Shown in pieces: positions 17,665 to 25,438 of a stretch of 48,462 bases of DNA. The position numbers and the translations under genes are program-made. Below the pieces are notes generated by a model. That model did not search any database. It was given only the letters and a program-made list of their open reading frames with translations, and had not been told where the DNA came from. How positions within the stretch are numbered: the first letter of the stretch is position 1; each line of letters begins with the position of its first letter. Source of the DNA: Geminicoccus harenae (GTDB lineage: Bacteria; Pseudomonadota; Alphaproteobacteria; Geminicoccales; Geminicoccaceae); contig NZ_JABGCL010000032.1 of assembly GCF_019800005.1 (NCBI RefSeq), positions 1 through 48,462 on the forward strand, read 5' to 3'.

Positions 17665-17694
17665 GTCATCCCCCGGCTTGACCGGGGGATCAAC
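17665..17694. repeat. REP-like palindrome, inverted orientation, upstream of the nuclease gene
   Basis: Hairpin with arms ATCCCCCGG (17668-17676) and CCGGGGGAT (17682-17690), preceded by GTC and followed by CAAC. Its asymmetric flanks show that it lies in the opposite orientation to the copies at 17504 and 17989. With the downstream copy it frames the nuclease gene as an inverted pair (tail GGGGGATCAACTGCCG matching CGGCCGTTGATCCCCC read on the other strand). The nuclease reading frame is open through this repeat, which would encode VIPRLDRGI. Confidence 0.75.
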
Positions 17695-17712
17695 TGCCGA
17701 AGCATTCGCGCG

Positions 17713-17994
17713 ATGCGCGAATACCACGTCTACATCCTCGCCAATTCGAAGCGCGGCACGCTCTATATCGGCGTGACCGGCGACCTGGAGCGGCGGATGG
17801 CGGAGCATCGCGGCATGGTGACCGACAGCTTCACGCGGCGCTATGGCGTGATAAGGCTTGTCCACGTCGAAGCGTTCGCGCATCCGGAGGATGCGATCCG
17901 GCGGGAGAAGCGGCTGAAGAAGTGGCCGCGCGACTGGAAGATCAAGCTGGTCGAGGCTACGAACCCGGAATGGATGGACTTGGCGGCAGGCTGA
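17713..17994 (+). CDS. GIY-YIG family endonuclease
   Basis: A 93-residue single-domain nuclease of the small YhbQ/UPF0213-like type. The GIY-YIG motif appears as YHVYILANSKRGTLYIGVTG, the catalytic arginine is in DLERRMAEHR, and RREKRLKKWPRDWKIKLVE is the typical basic C-terminal helix. It lies antisense inside the sox operon, between soxB and soxD, and is framed by REP-like palindromes in inverted orientation. The ATG at 17713 has no Shine-Dalgarno sequence, and its start lies 22 bases after a strong hairpin, so translation may be low. Genes of this type are often found with such palindromes in alphaproteobacteria; whether the protein acts on them is inference. Confidence 0.82.
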   Translation: MREYHVYILANSKRGTLYIGVTGDLERRMAEHRGMVTDSFTRRYGVIRLVHVEAFAHPEDAIRREKRLKKWPRDWKIKLVEATNPEWMDLAAG

Positions 17995-18037
17995 CGTGCG
18001 GCCGTTGATCCCCCGCCTGCGCGGGGGATGACGAAAA
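17989..18037. repeat. REP-like palindromic element, direct copy 2
   Basis: Begins within the last codons of the nuclease gene and runs through the perfect hairpin 18008-18029 (arms ATCCCCCGC and GCGGGGGAT) into GACGAAAA. It is a direct repeat of 17504-17553 and an inverted partner of 17665-17694. Confidence 0.78.
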
Positions 18038-18074
18038 GTCGAGGGAAGCCGCGCAACGCGCGCCATCCACACCA

Positions 18075-19325
18075 TCAATGCGCCACCGCCGCCGCCGCCG
18101 CCTCGTCGATCAGCCGGCCGTTGACGAACCGGTCCAGCGTGAACGGCGCGTTGATCGGATGCGGCTCGCCGTGCGCCAGGGTGTGGGCGAAGACGTGGCC
18201 GGAGCCGGGGGTGGCCTTGAAGCCGCCGGTCCCCCAGCCGCAATTGATGAAGAAATTATCTACCGGCGTCCTGCCGATGATCGGCGAGCGGTCGGGCGTG
18301 ACGTCGACGATGCCGGCCCAGGAGCGCAGCATCCGCATCCGGGAGAAGATCGGGAACAGCTCCAGGATCGCCTCCAGCGTGTGCTCGATGATCTGCATCC
18401 CGCCGCGCTGGGCATAGGAGATGTACTGGTCGGTGCCCGCCCCGATCACCAGCTCGCCCTTGTCGGACTGGCTGATATAGGCGTGGATCGTGTTGCTCAT
18501 CACGACGCACGGAAAGGCCGGCTTGACCGGCTCGGACACCAGCGCCTGGAGCGGAAAGCTTTCCAGCGGCAGCTCGATCCCGGCCATGCCCGCCACCACC
18601 GAGGAATGGCCGGCCGCCACGCAGCCGATCCGGCCAGCGGCGATGTAGCCGCGGCTGGTCTCCACCCCCACCGCCCGGCCGCCTTCCACCCGGATGCCGG
18701 TCACCTCGCAGTTCTGGATGATGTCGACGCCCAGGCGATCGGCACCGCGCGCATAGCCCCAGGCGACCGCATCGTGCCGGGCGGTCCCGCCGCGCCGCTG
18801 CAGGGCGGCACCCATCACCGGGTAGCGGATGTCCTTCGACAGGTTGAGCTGCGGGCAGAAGGCCTTGGCCTCCTCGGCCGTCAGTAGCTCGTTGTCCACG
18901 CCGTTCAGCCGGTTGGCGTGGACGGTACGCCGCGCGATCTGCAGGTCGTGGGTGTTGTGCGCCAGCATGAGCACGCCGCGCTGGCTGAACATCACGTTGT
19001 AGTTCAGTTCGGCCGAGAGCCCTTCCCAGAGCTGCATTGCATGGTCGTAGAGGGCGGCACTCTCGTCGTAGAGATAGTTGGAGCGGCAGATCGTGGTGTT
19101 GCGCCCGGTATTGCCGCCGCCCAGCCAGCCGCGCTCCAGCACCGCGACGTTGGTCACCTTGTGGACCTTGGCGAGGTAGTAGGCCGTTGCCAGGCCGTGG
19201 CCGCCCCCGCCGATGATCACGACGTCATAGCCCCGCTTGGGTTCGGGGCTGCGCCAGTAGGCCGGCCAGTTGGCGTGGCCGGACAGGGCGTTCCTCGCCA
19301 GCGAGAAGATCGAGAAGCGGGTCAT
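18075..19325 (-). CDS. soxB: sarcosine oxidase subunit beta
   Basis: The 416-residue catalytic subunit, which holds FAD and covalent FMN and oxidises sarcosine. The dinucleotide-binding motif is VVIIGGGGHGLATAYYLAKV; GNTGRNTTICRSNY is a family signature; GGTARHDAVAWGYARGA contains the His expected to carry FMN; the C-terminus has WAGIVDVTPDRSPIIG and CGWGTGGFKATPGSG. Length is typical. Start at ATG 19325. It is first in the operon, divergent from the GlxA-type regulator over a 260-bp spacer, and is followed by the nuclease/repeat insertion rather than directly by soxD. Confidence 0.92.
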   Translation of the reverse strand: MTRFSIFSLARNALSGHANWPAYWRSPEPKRGYDVVIIGGGGHGLATAYYLAKVHKVTNVAVLERGWLGGGNTGRNTTICRSNYLYDESAALYDHAMQLWEGLSAELNYNVMFSQRGVLMLAHNTHDLQIARRTVHANRLNGVDNELLTAEEAKAFCPQLNLSKDIRYPVMGAALQRRGGTARHDAVAWGYARGADRLGVDIIQNCEVTGIRVEGGRAVGVETSRGYIAAGRIGCVAAGHSSVVAGMAGIELPLESFPLQALVSEPVKPAFPCVVMSNTIHAYISQSDKGELVIGAGTDQYISYAQRGGMQIIEHTLEAILELFPIFSRMRMLRSWAGIVDVTPDRSPIIGRTPVDNFFINCGWGTGGFKATPGSGHVFAHTLAHGEPHPINAPFTLDRFVNGRLIDEAAAAAVAH

Positions 19326-19585
19326 GCTCGGGTCATGCTGGTGGTCCGGCCGGTGCGGGGCCTTGAGCGCGGAGGAGTAGCGGCAGGGATCGGCTGCCGT
19401 CTAGCGGCACGGCGGCCGGCAGCCACGGCGAAAGCGACACCCGCTACCTGCTGCGGCGGGATGTCACACCAGCCCTCCGAAGGCGCCTGCGGCGGCCTTC
19501 CGGTGCGAGGCAAGCTTGTGTCGCAAACACGAAACTGCCACCGTGGGAGATCGGCCGGACTTCCCCTTGCGCCAGAAGGGTCAGG
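19326..19585. promoter_or_regulatory. divergent control region between soxB and the GlxA-type regulator
   Basis: A 260-bp non-coding spacer expected to hold both promoters and the binding site of the regulator. It is GC-rich, with a short AT-richer patch near 19510-19540. I cannot pick out a definite operator; no leader resembling a glycine riboswitch was recognised. Confidence 0.45.
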
Positions 19586-20563
19586 ATGAGCGAGCAGACC
19601 CGGAGTCAACCGGAGATCGTGGCGTTTCTGCTGGTTCCGAGCTTCACGATGATCGCGTTCGCGGCGGCGCTGGAGCCATTGCGGATCGCCAACCGGATGT
19701 CGGGAAAAGAGCTGTACCGCTGGGTGATCCTGAGCAAGGACGGCCAGCCGGTGGCCTCCTCCGTGGGCATCGAGACGGCAGTCGACCTGCCCATGGGCAA
19801 GTTCGAGATCCCGGCCAGCCAGCCGCCCACCATCGTGGTCTGCGGCGGGCTGCATTCCGAGCGCTACCAGGACAAGGAGGTGCTGGCCTGGCTGCGCTGG
19901 GCCGACCGGCGCGGTGCCCAGATCGGCTCGATCTGTGCCGGCGCCCACATCCTGGGCCGGGCCGGGCTGCTGGAGGGCTATCGCTGCACCATCCACTGGG
20001 AGAACATCCCGGGCTTCGTCGAGGCCTTCCCCGACATCAACGTCACCGCCGACCTGTTCGAGATCGACCGCAACCGCTTCACCTGTGCCGGTGGCACGGC
20101 GGCACTCGACCTGATGCTGCAGAAGATCACTACGGCGCATGGCGACGAGCTGGCGGCGCGCGTGTCCGAGCAGTGCATCCTGGACCGGGTGCGCAGTGCC
20201 GACGACCGCCAGCGCATGCCGATCCGGGTGCGCCTGGGCGTCCATCATCCCAAGCTGATCCTGGCGATCGAGCTGATGGAGGCGAATGTCGAAGAGCCGC
20301 TGGGTCAGGACCAGCTCGCCAAATATGTCGGCATGTCGCGCCGCCAGCTCGAGCGCCTGTTCAAGAAGCATCTCGGCCGCACGCCGGCGCAGTATTATCT
20401 GGAGCTGCGCCTGGAGCGCGCCCGCCACCTGCTCTACCAGACCGACCTGCCGATCATGAACGTGGCCTGCGCCTGCGGCTTCGTGTCCGCCTCGCATTTC
20501 TCGACCTGTTACCGGCAGATGTACGGCAAGACGCCCAGGCAGGAGCGCCTGGCGGCGGCGTGA
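19586..20563 (+). CDS. GlxA-family (DJ-1/PfpI plus AraC) transcriptional regulator
   Basis: A 325-residue regulator with an N-terminal class I glutamine amidotransferase-like DJ-1/PfpI domain (residues about 10-175; IGSICAGAHILGRAGLLEG holds the nucleophile-position Cys) and a C-terminal AraC helix-turn-helix (DQLAKYVGMSRRQLERLFKK and NVACACGFVSASHFSTCYRQ). Members such as GbdR, SouR and CdhR control glycine betaine, sarcosine and carnitine catabolism in pseudomonads. Its position divergent from soxB strongly suggests control of the sox operon, probably with dimethylglycine or sarcosine as inducer. This ligand is inferred from relatives, not read from the sequence. Confidence 0.88.
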   Translation: MSEQTRSQPEIVAFLLVPSFTMIAFAAALEPLRIANRMSGKELYRWVILSKDGQPVASSVGIETAVDLPMGKFEIPASQPPTIVVCGGLHSERYQDKEVLAWLRWADRRGAQIGSICAGAHILGRAGLLEGYRCTIHWENIPGFVEAFPDINVTADLFEIDRNRFTCAGGTAALDLMLQKITTAHGDELAARVSEQCILDRVRSADDRQRMPIRVRLGVHHPKLILAIELMEANVEEPLGQDQLAKYVGMSRRQLERLFKKHLGRTPAQYYLELRLERARHLLYQTDLPIMNVACACGFVSASHFSTCYRQMYGKTPRQERLAAA

Positions 20564-20580
20564 GCCCTTGGAGACATGAC

Positions 20581-21081
20581 ATGAGATGGCTGCCGGCAGC
20601 CCTGCTCCTCCTGCTGGCGCTGCCGGCGGGAGCCGCCGAGCGCACCGTCGCGGTGTTCGACTTCGAGCTGATCGACACGAGCCTGGATGGCGAACTCGAA
20701 GGGGCCGACCCGGCCGAGGCCGCCAGGCTGCACCGGCTGGCGCCGCAGCTGCGCGATGCGATCGCGGACATGCCGGGCTTCACCCTGATCGACGTGACAC
20801 CGGTCCAGGCGGCGGCCAGCGAACGCTCGCTCAACAGTTGCGCCAAGTGCGCCATCGACCTGGCGCGGGAGCTGGGCGCCGACATCGTCGTCACCGGCAC
20901 GGTGCAGAAGGTCTCGAACCTGATCCTCAACATCAACGCCCGCGGCCAGGAGGTCGAAACCGGCCAGGTCGTGGCCGGCGGCAGCGTCGACATCCGCGGC
21001 AACAATGACGAGATGTGGGAGCGCGGCGGGCGGGCGCTGTGGAAGAACCGGCTGCGGCAGCAGTTCGAGGCGCTGGAGTGA
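20581..21081 (+). CDS. exported DUF3280/DUF2380-family protein
   Basis: A 166-residue protein with a signal peptide (MRWLPAALLLLLALPAGAAE) and a DUF3280/DUF2380-type domain: TVAVFDFELIDTSLDGE, a cysteine pair in LNSCAKCAIDLARELGAD, and VVTGTVQKVSNLILNINARG. The fold resembles the CsgG/TolB-like nucleotide-free beta-alpha domain seen in other secreted proteins of unknown function. ATG 20581 has GGAG 7 bases upstream. It follows the GlxA regulator gene by only 17 bp and may be cotranscribed with it, but similar genes occur beside methanol-dehydrogenase or quinoprotein loci elsewhere, so a link to sarcosine is uncertain. Confidence 0.65.
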   Translation: MRWLPAALLLLLALPAGAAERTVAVFDFELIDTSLDGELEGADPAEAARLHRLAPQLRDAIADMPGFTLIDVTPVQAAASERSLNSCAKCAIDLARELGADIVVTGTVQKVSNLILNINARGQEVETGQVVAGGSVDIRGNNDEMWERGGRALWKNRLRQQFEALE

Positions 21082-21112
21082 TGCCCCAACCAGCGGGGCG
21101 CAGGCCCGCCGG

Positions 21113-22183
21113 CTAGGCCTTGGCCCCCTTCACCCCTCCCCCCAGCGCCGGCTCGGCATCGGGATCGAGCGGCCAGCGTGCCCGCGCCCTCGTATCCAGC
21201 GGGTCGGTCTGACCCAGGCGCAGCCGCTCGATGCCCGCCCAGGCGATCATGGTGCCGTTGTCGGTGCACAGCCGGGGCGGCGGGACGACCAGCCGGCTGC
21301 CGGTCCGCCCGGCCAGCGCCTGGAGGGCTGCGCGCAGTGCCGCGTTCGCGGCCACGCCGCCGGCCACCACCAGGGTCGGCTGGACACCTGGATGGTGCGC
21401 GCGGAACATCTTCAGCGCGTGGCGGGTGCGGTCGGCGACGCTGTCCGCGACCGCCGCCTGGAAGCTCGCGCAGATGTCGGGCACGGCTGCACGCGCGTCC
21501 GGCCCTAGCGACAGGATCGTCTGGCGCACCGCCGTCTTGAGGCCGCTGAACGAGAAGGCGCAGCCCGGCCGGCCCAGCATCGGCCGGGGGAAGTCGAACC
21601 GCGCGGGATCGCCTTCTGCTGCCGCCCGCTCCACCGCCGGCCCGCCCGGAAAGCCCAGGCCCAGCATCTTGGCGACCTTGTCGAACGCCTCGCCCAGGGC
21701 GTCGTCGACGGTGCTGCCGAGCCGCCGGTAGCTGCCGACCCCGTTCACTTCGACCAGCTGGCAGTGGCCGCCCGAGACCAGCAGCAGGAGGTAGGGAAAG
21801 GCCACGTCGTCGGTAAGCCGGGCGGTCAGCGCATGGGCTTCCAGATGGTTGACCGCCACCAGGGGCAGGCCGTGGACCAGGCAGATCGCCTTGGCGGTGG
21901 TGAGCCCGACCAGCAGACCGCCGATCAGGCCAGGCCCGGCCGTGGCGGCCACCGCGGCCACCTCGCTAAAGCCCAGGCCCGCCTCGTCCATCACCTTGCG
22001 GACCAGCCGGTCCAGGCTCTCGACATGGGCGCGCGCGGCGATCTCCGGCACCACTCCGCCATAGAGCGCGTGCTCCTCGACCTGGGTGCGCACCGCCTCG
22101 GCTAGGATCCGGCGATCCTCGTCCACCAGCGCCACCCCGGTCTCGTCGCACGATGTCTCGATCCCGAGAACGACCCTTGCCAA
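21113..22183 (-). CDS. tsaD: tRNA N6-adenosine threonylcarbamoyltransferase
   Basis: A 356-residue essential enzyme that transfers the threonylcarbamoyl group to A37 of tRNAs reading ANN codons, with TsaB and TsaE. It is an ASKHA-fold protein: VVLGIETSCDETGVALVDED at the N-terminus, metal-binding histidines in VNHLEAHALT (H113 and H117), and VSGGHCQLVEV. The start appears to be a TTG at 22183, the only near-cognate initiator in this frame before the conserved GIETSCDET motif; GGAG lies about 11 bases upstream. It is divergent from hemC with a 56-bp gap, an arrangement common in alphaproteobacteria. Confidence 0.93.
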   Translation of the reverse strand: MARVVLGIETSCDETGVALVDEDRRILAEAVRTQVEEHALYGGVVPEIAARAHVESLDRLVRKVMDEAGLGFSEVAAVAATAGPGLIGGLLVGLTTAKAICLVHGLPLVAVNHLEAHALTARLTDDVAFPYLLLLVSGGHCQLVEVNGVGSYRRLGSTVDDALGEAFDKVAKMLGLGFPGGPAVERAAAEGDPARFDFPRPMLGRPGCAFSFSGLKTAVRQTILSLGPDARAAVPDICASFQAAVADSVADRTRHALKMFRAHHPGVQPTLVVAGGVAANAALRAALQALAGRTGSRLVVPPPRLCTDNGTMIAWAGIERLRLGQTDPLDTRARARWPLDPDAEPALGGGVKGAKA

Positions 22184-22239
22184 AAAGAAGCACTCCAGCC
22201 ACGCCTTCAGGCGCCGTCCGTTACGTCCTAGAAGAGATC

Positions 22240-23151
22240 ATGACCAGCCCGATCCGGCTCAATATCGGTACGCGCGGCTCGCCCCTGGCGCTCGCTCAGG
22301 CGGAGATTGTCCGCGCCGCCCTGTTCCAGGCCTGGCCGGACCTTGCGATCGAGGACGCCGTCACCATCAAGGTGATCAAGACCACTGGCGACAAGATTCA
22401 GGACCGCACGCTGGCCGAACTCGGCGGCAAAGGCCTGTTCACCAAGGAGATCGAGGAGGCGCTCTACGCGGAGGAGATCGACCTCGCCGTCCACTCGATG
22501 AAGGACATGCCGACCGTCCTGCCGGACGGGCTGGCGATCCTGGCCGTGCTGCCGCGCGCGGACGTGCGCGACCTGCTGATCGGGCCCTATGGCGGCCTGG
22601 AGAGCATCCCGCCGGATGCGGTGGTCGGCACGGCCTCCCTGCGCCGCCAGGCCCAGCTCCTGGCGCACCGCCCGGACCTCCAGGTCGTGCCGCTGCGCGG
22701 CAACGTGCAGACCCGGCTGGCCAAGCTCGCGCGCGGCGACGTGGCCGCGACCTTCCTGGCCAAGGCCGGGCTGGACCGGATGGGGATGCACGACGTCCCG
22801 TCCGTGCCGCTCGAGCCGGATGTCATGCTGCCGGCGGTGGCCCAGGGCGCGATCGGCATCGAGGCGCGCCTGGACGACCGGCGGGTGGCCGAGCTTCTGG
22901 CGCCGCTGGACGACCTCATGACCCATGCCTGCATCCGCGCCGAGCGGGCGATGCTCCAGGTGCTGGACGGCTCCTGCCGCACGCCGATCGCCGGGCTGGC
23001 CCGGCAGCTGGCCGACGGGCGGCTGCGGCTGGACGGGCTGGTCGCCTCGCCGGATGGGCGACGAGTGGCGCGGACGGGTGCGGAAGGCAGCGACCCCCTG
23101 ACGCTCGGCAACGAGGTCGGCCAGGAACTGCTGGCCCGGCAGGGGGCATGA
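22240..23151 (+). CDS. hemC: hydroxymethylbilane synthase (porphobilinogen deaminase)
   Basis: A 303-residue cytoplasmic enzyme that joins four porphobilinogen units into hydroxymethylbilane for haem and other tetrapyrroles. IGTRGSPLALAQA opens the protein, KTTGDKIQ and ELGGKGLFTKEIEEAL follow, HSMKDMP holds the catalytic aspartate, and C246 in LDGSCRTPIAG is the attachment site of the dipyrromethane cofactor. The ATG at 22240 has a GAAGAG site upstream. The stop codon overlaps hemD as ATGA, so the two are translationally coupled. Confidence 0.95.
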   Translation: MTSPIRLNIGTRGSPLALAQAEIVRAALFQAWPDLAIEDAVTIKVIKTTGDKIQDRTLAELGGKGLFTKEIEEALYAEEIDLAVHSMKDMPTVLPDGLAILAVLPRADVRDLLIGPYGGLESIPPDAVVGTASLRRQAQLLAHRPDLQVVPLRGNVQTRLAKLARGDVAATFLAKAGLDRMGMHDVPSVPLEPDVMLPAVAQGAIGIEARLDDRRVAELLAPLDDLMTHACIRAERAMLQVLDGSCRTPIAGLARQLADGRLRLDGLVASPDGRRVARTGAEGSDPLTLGNEVGQELLARQGA

Positions 23152-23855
23152 CCGCTCCCTGCCTGCTGCTGACCCGGCCGCGCGCGGATTCGGTGCGGCT
23201 GGCAGCACTCCTGCAGGCCAGGGGCTGGCGCAGCCTGGTCGACCCGCTCCTGGAGATCCAGCCGCTGCCGGTGGCGCTGCCCGACCTCGAGGGGGTCCAG
23301 GCGGTGCTGCTGACCAGCCGCCATGCCGCACCGGCACTGACTGCCCTGCCCCGCCCGCTGCCGGTCCATTGCGTGGGCGGGGCCACCGCGAACGCAGCCC
23401 GCACCTTGACCACGGCACCCGTGTTCGCCGGGCCGGGCGATGCGGTGAGCATGGCCCGGCAGCTTACCACGACGCTCCGGCCGGTGGATGGCGCACTCCT
23501 GCACCTGGCCGGTGCGGAGCATCGCCCGGAGCTGAAGGCCGGGCTGGAAGCGGCCGGCTTCACCCTGATCCAGCGGATCGTCTATCGCGCCCTGCCCGCG
23601 CCGGGCCTGATGACGGACACCCGCCAGGCACTGGCCGAGGGGGCGGTCCAGGCCGTGCTCCTGTTCTCGCCACGCACCGCCAGCCTGTTCGCGACGCTCA
23701 GCCAGGACCTGGACCTGTCCCGCACCGAGGCGCTGTGCCTGTCGGCCAATGTCGCGGCCGCCTTGCCCGCCGAGCGGCTGCGGCGTGTCCGGGTCGCCAC
23801 GCGGCCCGAGGAAGCGGCCCTGCTCGACCTGCTTGAAGCCCCAGCGCCCGAATGA
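23148..23855 (+). CDS. hemD: uroporphyrinogen-III synthase
   Basis: A 235-residue enzyme that cyclises hydroxymethylbilane with inversion of ring D. Sequence conservation in HemD is low, but the two-domain pattern is visible: LLTRPRADSVRLAALLQARG with DPLLEIQP at the start, VLLTSRHAAPAL, HCVGGATANAART, then YRALPAPG linking to the second half and VLLFSPRTASLF. ATGA overlap with hemC and position in the hem block support the call. It is followed after 118 bp by the Mic60-like gene. Confidence 0.9.
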   Translation: MTAPCLLLTRPRADSVRLAALLQARGWRSLVDPLLEIQPLPVALPDLEGVQAVLLTSRHAAPALTALPRPLPVHCVGGATANAARTLTTAPVFAGPGDAVSMARQLTTTLRPVDGALLHLAGAEHRPELKAGLEAAGFTLIQRIVYRALPAPGLMTDTRQALAEGAVQAVLLFSPRTASLFATLSQDLDLSRTEALCLSANVAAALPAERLRRVRVATRPEEAALLDLLEAPAPE

Positions 23856-23973
23856 TAGCCCCATCCTGCCTTGAGCGGCGCCCCGTCGCCTCGAGGCAGG
23901 AACGGCATGCACCTAGTGCCCGTTCATTGCATGATCGAGCAGCCTTTCGACTATCGACGCCCCGGGAAGAGAC

Positions 23974-25377
23974 ATGGCCGACGTGATCGACAGCACCGCC
24001 GAGGAGATGAAGCCCGGAGCGGCGGCCTCCAGGCCCGGTGGTTACCGGCGGCTGACGGCAGCACTGGTGGGCGGCGTGATCGGCGGCGCCCTGGTGCTGG
24101 TAGGCGGCTTTCTGTTCCTGCCGGACTATGTGCAGGGCCGGATCGAGGCTGCCGTGGCGGACCTGCGGCCGTCCGATGAGGCCGAGCAGCGCATCGTGGC
24201 GCTGGAGCAGCGGACCCATACCCTGGCGGGCCTAGACGACCGGGCGCAGGAGCTGACCCAGCAGATCGATGCGGTGCAGGCGAGCGTGGCCGAGCTCGGC
24301 GGCAGGCTGGAGCAGGCGACCGACCAGGCCCAACAGCAGGAAGGCACGGTCGGCACGCTGCAGAGCACCCAGCAGGAACTGGCCAGCCGGGTGGCGGAGC
24401 TGGAGGGGCGCCCGGTGCCCGAGGTCCCGGATCTGGGGCCGCTCCATGCGCAGATCGAGAACGCGACCAAGGACGTCCAGGACCTGCGCGCGTTCGGCGA
24501 GCAGTTGGCCGCGCGGGTGAGCGAGGCCACCAGCACCACGGACGCCACCTTGCGGCGGGTCGACACGCTGACCACCGCCCAGGCCGAGGCCGACCGCCGC
24601 GCCACCGAGCGCGCCCAGGCGCTGGCCGACCGGATGACCGCGGCCGAGACCGCGATGAGCGCCAGGTTCGCCGACCTGAACCAGGCCGAGGCGACCCTGT
24701 CTTCGCTGCAGTCGACCCTGGCCAGCCAGGCCAGCCAGATCGCGGCGCTGGAGGCAGGGGCCAGCGATCTTGAAAGCCAGGCGCAGCAAGGCATCGCCGC
24801 GGTCGGCGACAAGATCGGTGCGCTTGAGCAGCGGGTGGACGAACGGCTGGCCCAGGACAGCCGTGGGGCCGCAACCGCGCTGGCGCTGAGCGAGCTGAAC
24901 GACGCGCTGGCGGACGGCTCCGCCTTCCCCACCGCCCAGGCGGTGCTGGAGAAGAGTTCCGCCGACGACGCCACCATCGCGAGTGCTGCCGAGAAGCTCC
25001 GCCCGAGCGCTGCCACGGGTGTGCCGACCCGGGCGGCCCTGCTGGAGCAGCTGGGCGAGCTGGACCGGGTGGCGGCCGCCGCCAGCTCGGACGACTGGGT
25101 GGAGCAGACCCGCAGCAACATTCTGGGCCTAGTCACGGTCAAGCGGCGCGACGGCACGGTGGTGAACGGCGGCGAGGACGAGGAGGGCAACAGCGCGCAG
25201 CAGAAGCTGGCCGCCGGCGACCTCGCCGGCGCCATCGCGGCGGTCGAGGCGCGCAGCGACAAGGACGAGCCGGAGGTGGCGGCCTGGCTGCAGCGGGCGA
25301 AGGCGCGGGCCGACGCCGAGGCGGCCGCGGAACTGCTGCGCCAACATCTGGGCGAGCTGCTGGTGCGGCCGAGCTGA
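23974..25377 (+). CDS. mitofilin/Mic60-like inner-membrane protein
   Basis: A 467-residue protein with a short cytosolic N-terminus, one transmembrane helix (about residues 30-52, LTAALVGGVIGGALVLVGGF) and a long periplasmic coiled coil rich in Ala, Gln and Glu (about residues 60-300). The C-terminal region of about 130 residues (ALLEQLGELDRVAAAASSDD, then KLAAGDLAGAIAAVEARSD) has the layout of the mitofilin signature. Its place between hemD and hemY is the known genomic setting of alphaproteobacterial Mic60, the relative of the mitochondrial MICOS subunit that shapes inner membranes at contact sites. Sequence similarity in the coiled coil is not diagnostic, so the call rests on architecture and synteny. 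Confidence 0.8.
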   Translation: MADVIDSTAEEMKPGAAASRPGGYRRLTAALVGGVIGGALVLVGGFLFLPDYVQGRIEAAVADLRPSDEAEQRIVALEQRTHTLAGLDDRAQELTQQIDAVQASVAELGGRLEQATDQAQQQEGTVGTLQSTQQELASRVAELEGRPVPEVPDLGPLHAQIENATKDVQDLRAFGEQLAARVSEATSTTDATLRRVDTLTTAQAEADRRATERAQALADRMTAAETAMSARFADLNQAEATLSSLQSTLASQASQIAALEAGASDLESQAQQGIAAVGDKIGALEQRVDERLAQDSRGAATALALSELNDALADGSAFPTAQAVLEKSSADDATIASAAEKLRPSAATGVPTRAALLEQLGELDRVAAAASSDDWVEQTRSNILGLVTVKRRDGTVVNGGEDEEGNSAQQKLAAGDLAGAIAAVEARSDKDEPEVAAWLQRAKARADAEAAAELLRQHLGELLVRPS

Positions 25378-25438
25378 CCGGCCCGCCCGGGCAGCCCTTC
25401 CCCTCGCCGCCTCCGTCGCATCGAAGAAAAAGCGTCCC

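Noticed and set aside
17504..18037. CRISPR array
   Set aside because: The repeats are few, palindromic, differ in orientation and have a gene between them; there are no regular spacers or cas genes.
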